59,807 nucleotides of DNA from Mucidula mucida (taxonomy: Eukaryota > Basidiomycota > Agaricomycetes > Agaricales > Physalacriaceae). Shown here piece after piece: positions 23,655 through 33,650 of the stretch. The position numbers were made by a program, and so were the translations under genes. The DNA is taken from positions 1 through 59,807 of the forward strand of contig JADNYV010000218.1 of NCBI GenBank assembly GCA_015501055.1, read 5' to 3'. The first letter of the stretch is position 1. Every line of letters starts with the position of its first letter. The notes under the pieces are model-generated. The model ran no database searches and was not told the DNA's origin. It worked only from the letters and a program-made list of their open reading frames with translations.

Positions 23655-26222
23655 TGTAGATACTACTCACCAGTGGATCGTTCTACATATTGTTGATAAT
23701 ATGTTTTAGAGAGAACATATATCGCCAAAATCAATGCAGTCGCCAAACATCATCCCACATCTACGTGCATCCACTTTATGCAATCTATCCAAAGAGGTAA
23801 GTCTTCCGGACCCACCTCTGAGCAACGCCACCTACAAAACCGAGCGCTCGACGATAGCACCAACATCTCCTACCCTCTTGGAAAGCCAGTATGATCAAAG
23901 AGTGAGCAATAGCGGCAGTGCCCCAAGTCATTTGTCTTTGTCCATTTTGGGACAGTGGTCTTTGTTCAGGGTCACCTTCAATTGCCCACCACCATCACTT
24001 GAATCACGACCACATTCCTTGAGCGACACTACCGCTCAGCGGCCATCCAAAGAGCAGATTCTTATGGCCGCCACGTGCGACATGAATCGAAAAGCGAACC
24101 AAGCGGCGCTCCTGTGTTTGCCATTGCTCTCCCGCACTGATATTAACGCCAAGCACAACCATTCTGCATTGAGTACCTCAACATGGACATTGTCCTCTTC
24201 TTCAGAAGCGCCGCGCACGCCACCCGACGAGGCGGCTGGTGTAATCAACCACGGCAAGGAGCTGGAAGATGTTATGCAGACAAAGGGTGTTAACTTCTAC
24301 CCAATTTCGTCTTCTTTCCCAGACACCTCCATTACAAGAGTCCATCCAAAATCATTGCTCGCGCGGATTACGCGTACGAACCCCACCGCAGGACAGAGAG
24401 TCGCGAATGAGCGTCTTGAAGGTGTTATATCCACATCCACGCATGCTTCCTCCAATGTTAGCGAGATCAAGATTCATCGAGAATCGATGCTCGCCAGGAT
24501 TGTACGAGGTAGCACTCGACCTCAAGGCGAGGTCAATAGGGACATAGCAGGACGGTGGGTGAGTCCAAGTGGGCCGACCATGGTGGCAGTAAATCAGAGC
24601 GCGCCTTTTCTTCCAAACGGACGAGCTATTATTCCTGGATATGTCAACAACTCCACTATTCGACTGTGCCAATTCATTGCGCTTGTAATCTTCACGATCT
24701 TCAATGGACCTGACTCTGCGTACATATACATTCAGCTTTAAACCGGACGAGCCAATTATTGACTAACCTTAGATCCGAATTCCTCGACTCCGACGAATGC
24801 AGCTCTCTCACCGCGTTCGTCTGGAGGACAAATAACTCCCTAACCGCCCAAAGGTACTGGGTCGGCGGTCTGAAGAACCCAGCAGTATTCCGTTCCATTG
24901 TGTACCTCTTACGCATGTTTCCTTCCAAGATGTCCATCAACAGCGTCGATACCATGAAACATGCCTTCGCATTCATCTCTTTGCTTGGGATCAAATATGA
25001 CACCAATGATCGAGTCCTCTGCACAATAGTCTGCAGGGGACTTGGAACACCGAACTTTGATGCGCTCGAAAGATTGGCGTTACAAGTCGTGGACTACGAC
25101 ATGCTTGTGCGTGGAGACTGGACTGACTGCAGCGTTCGACATTGCGAATGTATGCGTGTATTGACATCGAAGAAAGTCGCGACACTGTTGAAGGATAGTT
25201 GGATGCAATGAAGGTGTGCCCTGGACCTCATACAGCGCTGAAGCGGAGCGGTTGCATTGCAAATATGGATAAGGCGCGCATATTGTTAAAGACTTTGGCG
25301 ACACCCAAAATGGCCGACAGCTGTATGGCGGTGGAAGACCGTTGTATGACTGCGAGAGAAAGACAGGCCATGGACAAGAGGGTGTTGGAATGGGTAAAGG
25401 GCATAGCTCATACAAGCCGCAGATATGAGGGTCATTCAGCAACATGTCGACAACTGCCGTCGTGGCCACCAGCGTTATCCAATGGTCAGAGCATTGGGGT
25501 GCCCCCATTGGTTATCGCCCCGAGCCGCGCGTATGCCTATCCATATGCATGAGCATCGCCTAGCAGGTTGTCAGCCACATTTTGGCACTTATATGTACCC
25601 ATACCTGTTCTGTTCTCCAAGTATTCTCCGCTATTCTCTTTAGGCTCTTCATACTGCCCATACCCTTGCATTGAGGCATCACTTGCTGAGCCTTGGAACA
25701 AAATACACGGTGTTTCTTCGTGCTGGGGACGCGCCACTAGGCAGTAGTAGCAGGCCTTGTGGCCGGAACGCAGCGTACTCCATTAATGTCCATGTCGTGA
25801 TCGAGACTCGAAATGATTTTGACAGAGATCATGGCGGATCAGGTCAAAGCTGTATTTCCTATTCGGTCAATCATCACTTGTACTTAATTATTTGAATTGT
25901 TTGGCGTGTTTGGTTGCACGGACAAGAATTTCCGGAACCTCTGTACTTGACTACCAGTCAAGCTGTTCGCCTCGTACTGCATGTCCCTTTCTACTAAATT
26001 TAGATGATTAACCTCTCTCTTCTGCCGACGAGTCCGATAAGTTCTCTCTGTGCGCTTGTTTGTTTCACCTTATCACAGTCGACGCTACCTATTGATTGAA
26101 AAAGGGTCTAAATCAAATGCTGATATGTCCTCGCAGCTCACTTTATTACCCCTTGGAGATTGTATTGAAGCTCGCGGGGAAATACGAATGTTGTCTAATA
26201 CTTGGGGACAAATATCAATATC
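23655..26222 (+). repeat. Repeat-gene family R, copy B
   Basis: This is the least damaged copy. A long frame (23734-24741) covers the N-terminal region. An intron corresponding to 7901-7953 of copy A ends before TCCGAATTCC (about 24773). The second exon is open to 25211 with FVWRTNNSLTAQRYWVGG, AVFRSIVYLLRMFPSK and FISLLGIKYDTNDRVL, then DALERLALQVVDYDMLVRGDW. Copy B has TGA where copy A has TGG (WMQW becomes WMQ-stop, 25209-25211), so A and B carry different lesions. A final frame (25199-25552) ends YAYPYA at the same place as in copy A. The tail (25.8-26.2 kb) matches the 56.1-56.6 kb block. Gypsy-1 is inserted into the end of this tail. Confidence 0.75.
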
Positions 26223-26227
26223 CTACA

Positions 26228-26756
26228 TGTTATGAATCGCCATATTTTCACATTTTCACATCTTATCATATCTTATCGGGAGCCTTGTCTTATCAACCAA
26301 CGGACCGTTTCATCATCTGTTTCGTCACCGATCATACCCCTTTTCATTACCGAAGCCGTACTCATGTCGGACACACGCCCAACACATGGATGACATCATA
26401 CATGCCGATACCTCATGGACTCCCTATTGCATACACACCGCCGACACTCGTAGCACACATGGTCGTTTCAGTATTATTACTTACATGCAGTCACCACTCG
26501 TATTTAATGGTTTCACGGACTAGTAGCATACAACACTGGGTCAAGGGCGTGGAGCATCCCTAGTGGAAACGCGTATGGACAAGGAGCTTCAAACACAGAC
26601 TTACTAGTATATAAGCAGTAGTGTAGTATCATTGTACTTTAGTTCCGATCTCGTTTATACACCTGGCCTAGCCTAGTCTTACGAACGTGAACGCTTTCTT
26701 CCTTAGTTCTTGCTGTGGTACCTGGTTGAGTCTCGTGGCTTAGTCAGTCGCTAACA
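26228..26756 (+). repeat. Gypsy-1 5' LTR
   Basis: It starts TGTTATGAATCG and ends GTCGCTAACA. A TATA box (TATATAAG, 26608-26615) precedes the predicted transcript start AGTTCCGATCT at 26641, 33 nt after the first T of the TATA. Confidence 0.95.
26608..26615 (+). promoter_or_regulatory. TATA box in Gypsy-1 5' LTR
   Basis: TATATAAG lies 33 nt upstream of 26641. The predicted start AGTTCCGATCT is supported independently by its complementarity to the primer-binding site. Confidence 0.7.
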
Positions 26757-26758
26757 GA

Positions 26759-26769
26759 AGATCGGAACT
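26759..26769 (+). other. Gypsy-1 primer-binding site, self-priming type
   Basis: AGATCGGAACT is an exact 11-nt reverse complement of AGTTCCGATCT (26641-26651), the predicted 5' end of the element's own RNA. It lies two bases after the 5' LTR. Tf1-type elements prime reverse transcription from a cleaved 11-nt fragment of their own transcript, and this layout fits that mechanism. Confidence 0.8.
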
Positions 26770-27355
26770 CCTTTCTACCACCTACCACACATCCCTGATC
26801 GTCGATCAGCACTTCGCTGTTTGATCATCGCACATTCCCCTATTCCCTTTCCCTGTTTACAGATCGACGGATTCCTAATTCCAGCGCACGTCCGCATACG
26901 TGTGTATTGGTCCCAGTAGCGCCGGCTAACAGTTAGAGATAACTGCCTCGGGTGCTGGAAGTAGCCGCTCTCACGAGAACGAACTTTTGGCAGTTGCACT
27001 TCAGTGGGCGCTGTTTACGGGTCAACCCCCGTTCCCAGGAAAACTTCGGCTTACCTCACACCAGAGGGACGTCGGCTGGGCAATTGCGAACTTGTGACGA
27101 GCTCTTGGGCTCCGTAGATACGTAGTCAGTAGTCGGTAAAATAGTGTAGACAGTTACGATACCTACCTACTTTACTTACCTTACGATACACATCATCATT
27201 CCCCACCCTACCAAGTCCTGGATTCTATTTCAGATCTAGGCGATCCCTCCCTATTCATCCAAACCTCTATTCCCTCACCCGTTTCATCCAAATCCGCATC
27301 ACCCATATCCCCACTTTCACCCTTTCACTCTCCGATCCCATCACCCCGATCCATC

Positions 27356-28284
27356 ATGTCCAACGAAGCACCCGAAACCGTTCCCCACACACCCGCTCAT
27401 CACGCCGATGTCGAAATCAAAGGCCGATCCCTTGTCAACAAGCCTTACGACTATGACGGGGACAAGTCCAAGTACAAGAGCTGGTGGCGATCGATGTTCA
27501 CATACATCCGTGACAAGAAGAACAACCTCACATCTGACTCCGAAAAGATCGATGTTGTTCTCTCCTACATCCGAGGAGATCACGTAGATGCATGGGTCCA
27601 GAACTACTCGGACCAGAACTTCGACGAGGAAGAAGAGGAATGGACAGTCTCTTGGACGGAGTTCAAGGAAGACTTGAAGGAGCGGTTTGTGGATTCCAAC
27701 CTCTCGCGAGACGCGCAAGACCAGATCGAGCGGTTGCGCCAGGGGCAAGACACCGCTCAAGACTTCTTCCAGAAGTTCGAGGTCCTGCTTACTCAGGCAG
27801 GATACTCAAAGGATGACGCATTTGTCGTACGACTTCTCGAGACCAATGTCAACGAGAAGATCATCGACCAGATCTATGGCAGCCGAGACGGGTTGCCAGA
27901 GAAGTACAAGGATTGGAAGGCACAGATCCTTCAGATCGATCAGCTATGGAGAAGGCGGGCGGCGAGCAAGAGGTCCGGCATGCAGTCCCGGCCTCAAGCT
28001 CCGCAGGTGGCTACATCGAGAGCTAATCCTACGAACCCACCTCCAACGCCGATCACACGACGAGATGCTACCGGTGTTACCTATGGAGGAGCCGGCAGGC
28101 CGATGGACATCGACAATGCACGTCGAAGAGGACTTTGTTTCAGCTGTGGCGAACACGGCCACGTCAGCAGGTTTGTCCGAAGAAGGGTCGACCCCAGACG
28201 ATTCGGGGTTTATGGACCGAGATGAATGACGAGGAGAAGAAGAAGCTGGCCGAAGAGTTGGGTTTTGCGAAGCTCCCGCAGTAG
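27356..28284 (+). CDS. Gypsy-1 Gag (frameshifted at the zinc knuckle)
   Basis: ATG at 27356. The capsid-type region has YKSWWRSMFTYIRDKK, DHVDAWVQNY and ERLRQGQDTAQDFFQKFEVLL, as in Gypsy Gag proteins. It ends with a CCHC zinc knuckle, CFSCGEHGHVSRF. The fourth Cys appears only if one T is added to the three-T run at 28172-28174. Then the frame continues CPKKGRPQTIRGL to a TAG at 28282-28284. Gag packages the RNA into the virus-like particle. Without the missing base, translation runs to a stop at about 28225. Confidence 0.9.
28260..28266 (+). promoter_or_regulatory. Candidate -1 frameshift site between gag and pol
   Basis: GGGTTTT is read in the gag frame as G-GGT-TTT, the X-XXY-YYZ layout of a slippery heptamer. 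It lies 15 nt before the gag stop. The pol reading is open in the -1 frame across this point and onward. Downstream structure was not tested. Confidence 0.55.
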
Positions 28285-31200
28285 ACGCAGTCCTGCCGGA
28301 GCAGTCATCAAGGAAAGGGTTGTCAGATGCAGATTCTATTTACAGTACGGGTACTGAAACATCTAAAATATCATCGACGACTTTACCAACAAAACCTGCG
28401 AAAGAAAGATTTGAGCCGAATACGCCCAGTGGATCGCACAACGGCTAAGAGAGGATGACGTGCCGAGAGCAGTGGGAATTTTGAGGGCATGGATGCCGGA
28501 GCGGAGAGAGAGAGAAGCGACAGAGGAGAAGGTGATGGCGATCAGAGCGTTGACAAAGGAAGCTGCGGTGGAAGTTGTGACGGAGTTGAAAAAGTCGAGG
28601 AAGTACATCCGGGGAACAAAGGGGCAGGACATGAAACTCCGAGTAACCATAGAGAGCGTACACACAGGCTCTGAATGGGAAACGAGTGCCCTTCTTGACA
28701 GTGGAGCAACGGGTTCTTGTGTCAATAAAGAATTCGTCGAGAAGAACGGACTCCCGATCAAGGAGTTACCGGTCAAGCTCCCTGTCTACAATGCGGATGG
28801 AACCCTAAACGAGGGAGGAGCAATCGAAGGTTTTGTGGAGGTCCGGATGAAGATCGGAGATCACGCCGAAAAGATTGAGTTGGCCGTCACCAATCTCGGC
28901 AAAACAAGTATCTTTTTGGGGCTAGATTGGCTACGATATCACAACCCCACGATCAACTGGACGGAATCCACATTGACTTTTGATCGATGCCCAGACCGCT
29001 GCGGCTATCTACCCGAGTACGACTCACCGGAAGATGAAGGAGAAGACGTAGAAGAGAAGCTGGAGGAGGGAGAGCGGTTATTTTGGATGGACTGGGACAA
29101 CTATCGCAAAAGCGGTGAAAAGCTGAGATCACAACAGCCTTCATCCGCTGCTGCACCTTACATCGAGGAATTTTCCGATGTATTCAGCAAGGCGGACTTT
29201 GACAAGTTACCGGAGCGAAGACCCTGGGATCACGCGATAGAACTTACGCCTGGATCCAAACCGGTTGACTGCAAGGTCTATCCCCTTAGTCCATCAGAGC
29301 AGAAGGCATTAGACGAGTTCTTGGAGGAAAACATACGCACGGGACGCATACGGCCATCAATCTCACCTATGGCGTCACCATTCTTCTTTGTCAAAAGAAG
29401 GACGGAAGCCTTCGGCCAGTGCAGGATTATCGGAAGTTGAACGACATGACAATCAAGAACCGATACCCCTTGCCGTTGATTCAGGAGCTTATCGACAAGT
29501 TGAAGGGAGCAAAGGTTTTCACGAAGATGGATGTCCGATGGGGTTACAATAACATCCGGATCAAAGAAGGTGATGAGTGGAAAGCGGCGTTTAGAACAAA
29601 CCGAGGCCTGTTCGAGCCATCAGTCATGTTCTTCGGACTTACAAACTCGCCGGCAACGTTCCAATCGTTTATGAATCACATTCTGAAGGAATTGATTGAC
29701 GACGGACATGTTATCGTTTACTTGGACGATATACTTATCTTTACGAACACTCTCGAGGAGCATAGACAGATTGTACGAAGGGTATTAGAAATATTACGAG
29801 TAAATAAGTTGTATTTAAAACCCGAGAAATGTAGTTTTGAGGCACATACTGTAGACTACTTAGGAGTTATTGTTGGAGGAGGAGAAGTGAAGATGGATCC
29901 GGCAAAAGTGGCCGTAGTGAAGGAATGGAAGGAGCCGACGAAGAAGAAGGAAGTACAGTCATTCCTGGGCTTCTGCAACTTCTACCGACGTTTCATCCGG
30001 GGGTTTGCGGGAGTAGCGAAGCCATTGACATCGCTAACCGGGAAGGGCGAATGGGTTTGGGGAGAGGAGCAGCATGAGGCGTTTGAGGAGCTGAAACGGA
30101 GGATGACGGAAGAACCCGTTCTGATCGTACCACGCGACGACGGCAAGTTTCGAGTCGAGGCAGACTCCTCGAATTATGCGAACGGGGCGGTTCTGTCCCA
30201 GTTGGTTGACGGAAAATGGAGACCAGTAGCCTTTCGGTCTCGTGCGCTGAACGAAGTAGAGCGCAATTATGAGATCTACGACAAAGAGATGATGGCGATT
30301 ATGGACTCAATTGACGACTGGAGACAATATCTCCTTGGAGCAAAGGAAACGGTGGAGGTGTTTACCGATCATCAAAACCTCCAGTATTTCCGGAAGCCAC
30401 AGAAGTTGAATCGGAGGCAGGCGAGATGGGTTACGGAGTTAGCGGAGTATGACATACAGATGATTCACAAGCCGGGCAAGACGATGGGGAAAGCTGATGC
30501 CTTGTCAAGGATGACAGGCCTTGAGAAGGGGGAAAAAGATAACGAAAACGTTGTTTTGCTCAAGCCGGAGTTTTTTATTTCACAAATTCAATTTTCTTTA
30601 CATACAGTAGATACACCGGAGGACGAATTACTTAACAAAATCAAACAAAGAAAAGGAAACAAAGACAGATACGTACAAAAAGCATTAGAAAACAAAGAAA
30701 AAGGATGGGAAGAGAAGGAAAATGGACTTATTATGTGGAAGGATCGTATTTACATACCGAAGGACAAGGAATTGTGGGGAAGAGTTATCGGAATGCATCA
30801 CGACGCACAGCTTGCAGGGCATCCCGGACGATACAAGACCCTCGAGCTGATTACACGTACCTATTGGTGGCCAGGAATCAGCCGAGACGTCCGTGAATAC
30901 GTAGAAGGGTGTCAAAAATGTCAGGTTACAAAGTCACATCGCACGAAGCCGGCTGCACCTCTTCATCCTATTAATGTGCCAAGCGAGCCATGGGAGATAG
31001 TAGGGACGGACATGATTGGAGAGCTGCCGGAATCAGGAGGATACAACGCGATCAGCACGTTTGTGGACCATTTTACCAAGCGATTACGTATCATACCAAC
31101 ACACACCACTCTGACGTCAGAAGGCATGGCCCGCATTTACCGTGATCGCATTTTCCCCATACATGGGATGCCACGACAGATGATACATGATCGCGGTCCA

Positions 31201-32211
31201 CAATACCACTCGCGTTTCATGAAGGAGTTGTACCGGTTGTTGGGCATACAAGGAAACTTTACAACGGCGTATCATCCACAGGCAAATGGGCAGACGGAAC
31301 GGCTGAACCAAGAGATAGAACATTTCTTACGGTTATTTGTCAACTACCATCAGAACGACTGGCACGAATGGCTACCCTCTGCTGAATTCGTTTACAACGA
31401 TCGAGTTCACTCGGCAACCAAAGTCACTCCGTTCTTCGCAGACATGGGCAGACATCCCTACAAAGGCACCGCTCCGAAAACGGCATCGAGAAATGAGACT
31501 GCGCAGGAGTTTGCCGACGGCATGAGGAAGACATGGGATGAAGTGGGGTCAGCATTGAAGATGGCAAAAGAGGACATGAAACGGTTTTATGACAGGAAGC
31601 GAACAGAGGCAGTAGAGTACAAGGAAGGCGACAAAGTATGGCTGGAAGGGACGAATCTCAGCACGGATCGACCAATGAAGAAGCTCGATGACAAACGATT
31701 CGGGCCGTTCAAAGTAATCAAGAAAGTCGGGACGAGCTCTTACAAGCTCCAGATTCCTCACACGTGGAAAAGCATTCATCCCGTGTTCAATGAGGCCCTG
31801 CTGACGCCTTACCACGAGCCGCAATTTCCGACGCAACCCCGAGACACGCGTCCACCACCGGTGCTGGAAGGAGCCGAACCGGAATGGGAGGTCGAGAAAG
31901 TGGTGAATTCCCGGAAGTACCGCGGGGGTTTTCAATACAAGGTTCACTGGAAGGGTTATGGCACACACGAGCAGACATGGGAACCGGCATGCAATCTCAA
32001 AAATGCCGACGAAGCCATCAGCGATTTCCACCAACAATATCCGAACAAGCCAAAGCCACCCGCGCTTGCTCGCATTGAAGTCCCCATGTCGCAATTTCCA
32101 TCACATCTATTCCGGCCCATGCCACCGCCCGATACCGAACCCCTCGACGTCACGCTACCCTCTGCAGCCCTCATGGAGCGACTCTGGCGCAGAATGGAAC
32201 TTGCGCCTTAA
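28267..32211 (+). CDS. Gypsy-1 Pol: PR-RT-RNaseH-IN with chromodomain
   Basis: Retropepsin motif LLDSGATGS lies near 28690-28715. Reverse transcriptase includes TKMDVRWGYNNIRI and the YLDD box at 29719-29730. RNase H (about 30150-30500) has VEADSSNYANGAVLSQ and FTDHQNLQYF. Integrase has the HHCC finger (HHDAQLAGH...CQKC, 30795-30925), then a DDE core starting GTDMIGELP and ending NGQTERLNQE. It is followed by the GPF module near 31697 and a chromodomain (EWEVEKVV to TWEPACNL, 31880-32010), which defines a chromovirus. The stop is at 32209-32211. Two one-base deficits break the frame: one G at 28415 (GAGGCC expected) and an AAAA run at 29393-29396 (AAAAA restores FFFVKKKDG). Both are mononucleotide shortenings in an otherwise intact polyprotein. 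Confidence 0.92.
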
Positions 32212-32219
32212 GGAGGGGG
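32210..32219 (+). other. Gypsy-1 polypurine tract
   Basis: AAGGAGGGGG lies just 3 bp before the 3' LTR and overlaps the pol stop. It is the expected primer for plus-strand synthesis. Confidence 0.85.
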
Positions 32220-32222
32220 TGA

Positions 32223-32751
32223 TGTTATGAATCGCCATATTTTCACATTTTCACATCTTATCATATCTTATCGGGAGCCTTGTCTTATCGACCAACGGAC
32301 CGTTTCATCATCTGTTTCGTCACCGATCATACCCCTTTTCATTACCGAAGCCGTACTCATGTCGGACACACGCCCAACACATGGATGACATCATACATGC
32401 CGATACCTCATGGACTCCCTATTGCATACACACCGCCGACACTCGTAGCACACATGGTCGTTTCAGTATTATTACTTACATGCAGTCACCACTCGTATTT
32501 AATGGTTTCACGGACTAGTAGCATACAACACTGGGTCAAGGGCGTGGAGCATCCCTAGTGGAAACGCGTATGGACAAGGAGCTTCAAACACAGACTTACT
32601 AGTATATAAGCAGTAGTGTAGTATCATTGTACTTTAGTTCCGATCTCGTTTATACACCTGGCCTAGCCTAGTCTTACGAACGTGAACGCTTTCTTCCTTA
32701 GTTCTTGCTGTGGTACCTGGTTGAGTCTCGTGGCTTAGTCAGTCGCTAACA
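32223..32751 (+). repeat. Gypsy-1 3' LTR
   Basis: 529 bp, same length and ends as the 5' LTR, with one base difference seen by eye. Followed by target duplication CTACA. Confidence 0.95.
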
Positions 32752-32756
32752 CTACA

Positions 32757-33140
32757 CTATCATGTTTACTCTCTTTTAAAGGTCTGGCACCCTTCTCGTT
32801 CGTCACCATGCATGCTGGTGACTGCGCGCGTTTTCGGTCCCTTCCTTCTGTAGGAACCATCCACTCTTGCACCGCTGGTATCTCTGTGGCTAGTCGACGC
32901 TCGTCACCATGATGTTTGTGGCATCGTCTTAGTCAACCTCTAGACTATCAACTCCAATCACCACTCAAGTTCCTCTCGTCAGCATCAGCCATATGAACTA
33001 CCGGTTCTATGCTGCCTTTTTACGTCTCTTCTATGTCCCAGCCGCATACGCGACGATCTAAACATATTGGAACCCCAGAACTTATCTTCCGAAATTCTTT
33101 TATATCATATTCGAAAAGTGCCCCGGACCTCCTACTGGAA
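32757..33140 (+). repeat. Upstream part of the SDR block, copy 1
   Basis: It is similar to 56560-56951 (shared words include GGCATCGTCTTAGTCAACC and CTATGCTGCCTTTTTACGTC). Together with the R tail left of Gypsy-1 it forms the same R-tail/SDR block that is found undisturbed at 56.1-58.2 kb. Confidence 0.75.
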
Positions 33141-33305
33141 ATGTCTCGCCGCACTGCTATCATTACTTGCAGCACACAGCGCCTCGTCGGGCGCTCCTGC
33201 GCTCTTCGGCTCGCCAAGGATGGCTGCGACGTTGCCATCTGTGACGACTCGTCGAAGCAATCCGAACTGTCGCAGCTCAAGCGCGAAATTGAGTCCAAGG
33301 GCGTC
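33141..33305 (+). pseudogene. SDR dehydrogenase, copy 1, cut off after 55 codons
   Basis: MSRRTAIITC...RLVGRSCALRLAKDGCDVAICDDSS is the nucleotide-binding start of a short-chain dehydrogenase/reductase (Rossmann fold). It is nearly the same as copy 2 at 56952. Identity stops at GGGCGTCA, where a truncated Gypsy-2 LTR begins. The rest of the gene is absent, so the insertion was followed by a deletion that also removed the first part of the LTR. Confidence 0.85.
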
Positions 33306-33519
33306 ACGGACTCATTATATATATATACATGGCCTTTCTATATAGATTCCTCAGTTTGTCAACTTTGTCTCTACACTGTTTGGTAGCCCCCTGCACTGTA
33401 TTAAGCCTGACCTGCTCCTACTTCACCTTATCATCATCTTTGCCTCTCGTCTCCATTGTTCCCCCGTCTTTGTGCAACTTGGATGGTTGTTTGGTTTACA
33501 CCAGACTCCGTCCTTAACA
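33306..33519 (+). repeat. Gypsy-2 5' LTR, truncated
   Basis: It lacks about 233 bp present at the start of the 3' LTR. It retains a TATA-rich stretch (33314-33328), the predicted transcript start AGTTTGTCAAC (33353-33363) and the LTR end CCTTAACA. Confidence 0.85.
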
Positions 33520-33520
33520 T

Positions 33521-33531
33521 GTTGACGAACT
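33521..33531 (+). other. Gypsy-2 primer-binding site, self-priming type
   Basis: GTTGACGAACT lies one base after the LTR. Its reverse complement AGTTCGTCAAC matches the predicted transcript start in LTR1 (AGTTTGTCAAC) and in LTR2 (AGTTCATCAAC, 40217-40227) at 10 of 11 positions each. The two differences fall on the two bases of the same CpG, so the ancestral match was probably perfect. Confidence 0.7.
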
Positions 33532-33650
33532 CTTCTACACCCACCTCACTGCCTCGCTCATGCATGCCCGCTGACTGATCAGTCAAACCCAGACCCAATC
33601 TTGCCCCCCGAGCTACTTGTTTACGTCTGAAAGACACACCACCTCCACAT

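Larger units (their letters stand above)
26228..32751 (+). mobile_element. Gypsy-1: full-length chromovirus LTR retrotransposon (6,524 bp)
   Basis: It has two 529-bp LTRs (TG...CA) and a 5-bp target duplication CTACA (26223-26227 and 32752-32756). Internally there are a primer-binding site, gag, and pol in the order protease, reverse transcriptase, RNase H, integrase and chromodomain, then a polypurine tract. The LTRs differ at a single position that I could find (A in LTR1 and G in LTR2 of CTTATC[A/G]ACCAACGG), which indicates a recent insertion. Three one-base deficits break gag and pol. The paralogous tail block near 56555 lacks the element and serves as an approximate empty site. A third LTR with 80 bp of internal sequence is at 48.9-49.5 kb. 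Confidence 0.95.

Noticed and set aside
24036..24672. Minus-strand frames in R copy B and their equivalents in copies A and C
   Set aside because: They are shadows of the plus-strand coding core, which has the conserved intron and shared terminal stop.
26096..26563. Open frame across the Gypsy-1 5' LTR and its left flank
   Set aside because: It spans the insertion junction and repeats in every LTR copy; it is not a gene.
33009..33386. Open frame running from the SDR start into the Gypsy-2 LTR
   Set aside because: It is a chance fusion: the first part matches SDR-2 and the last part is LTR sequence.
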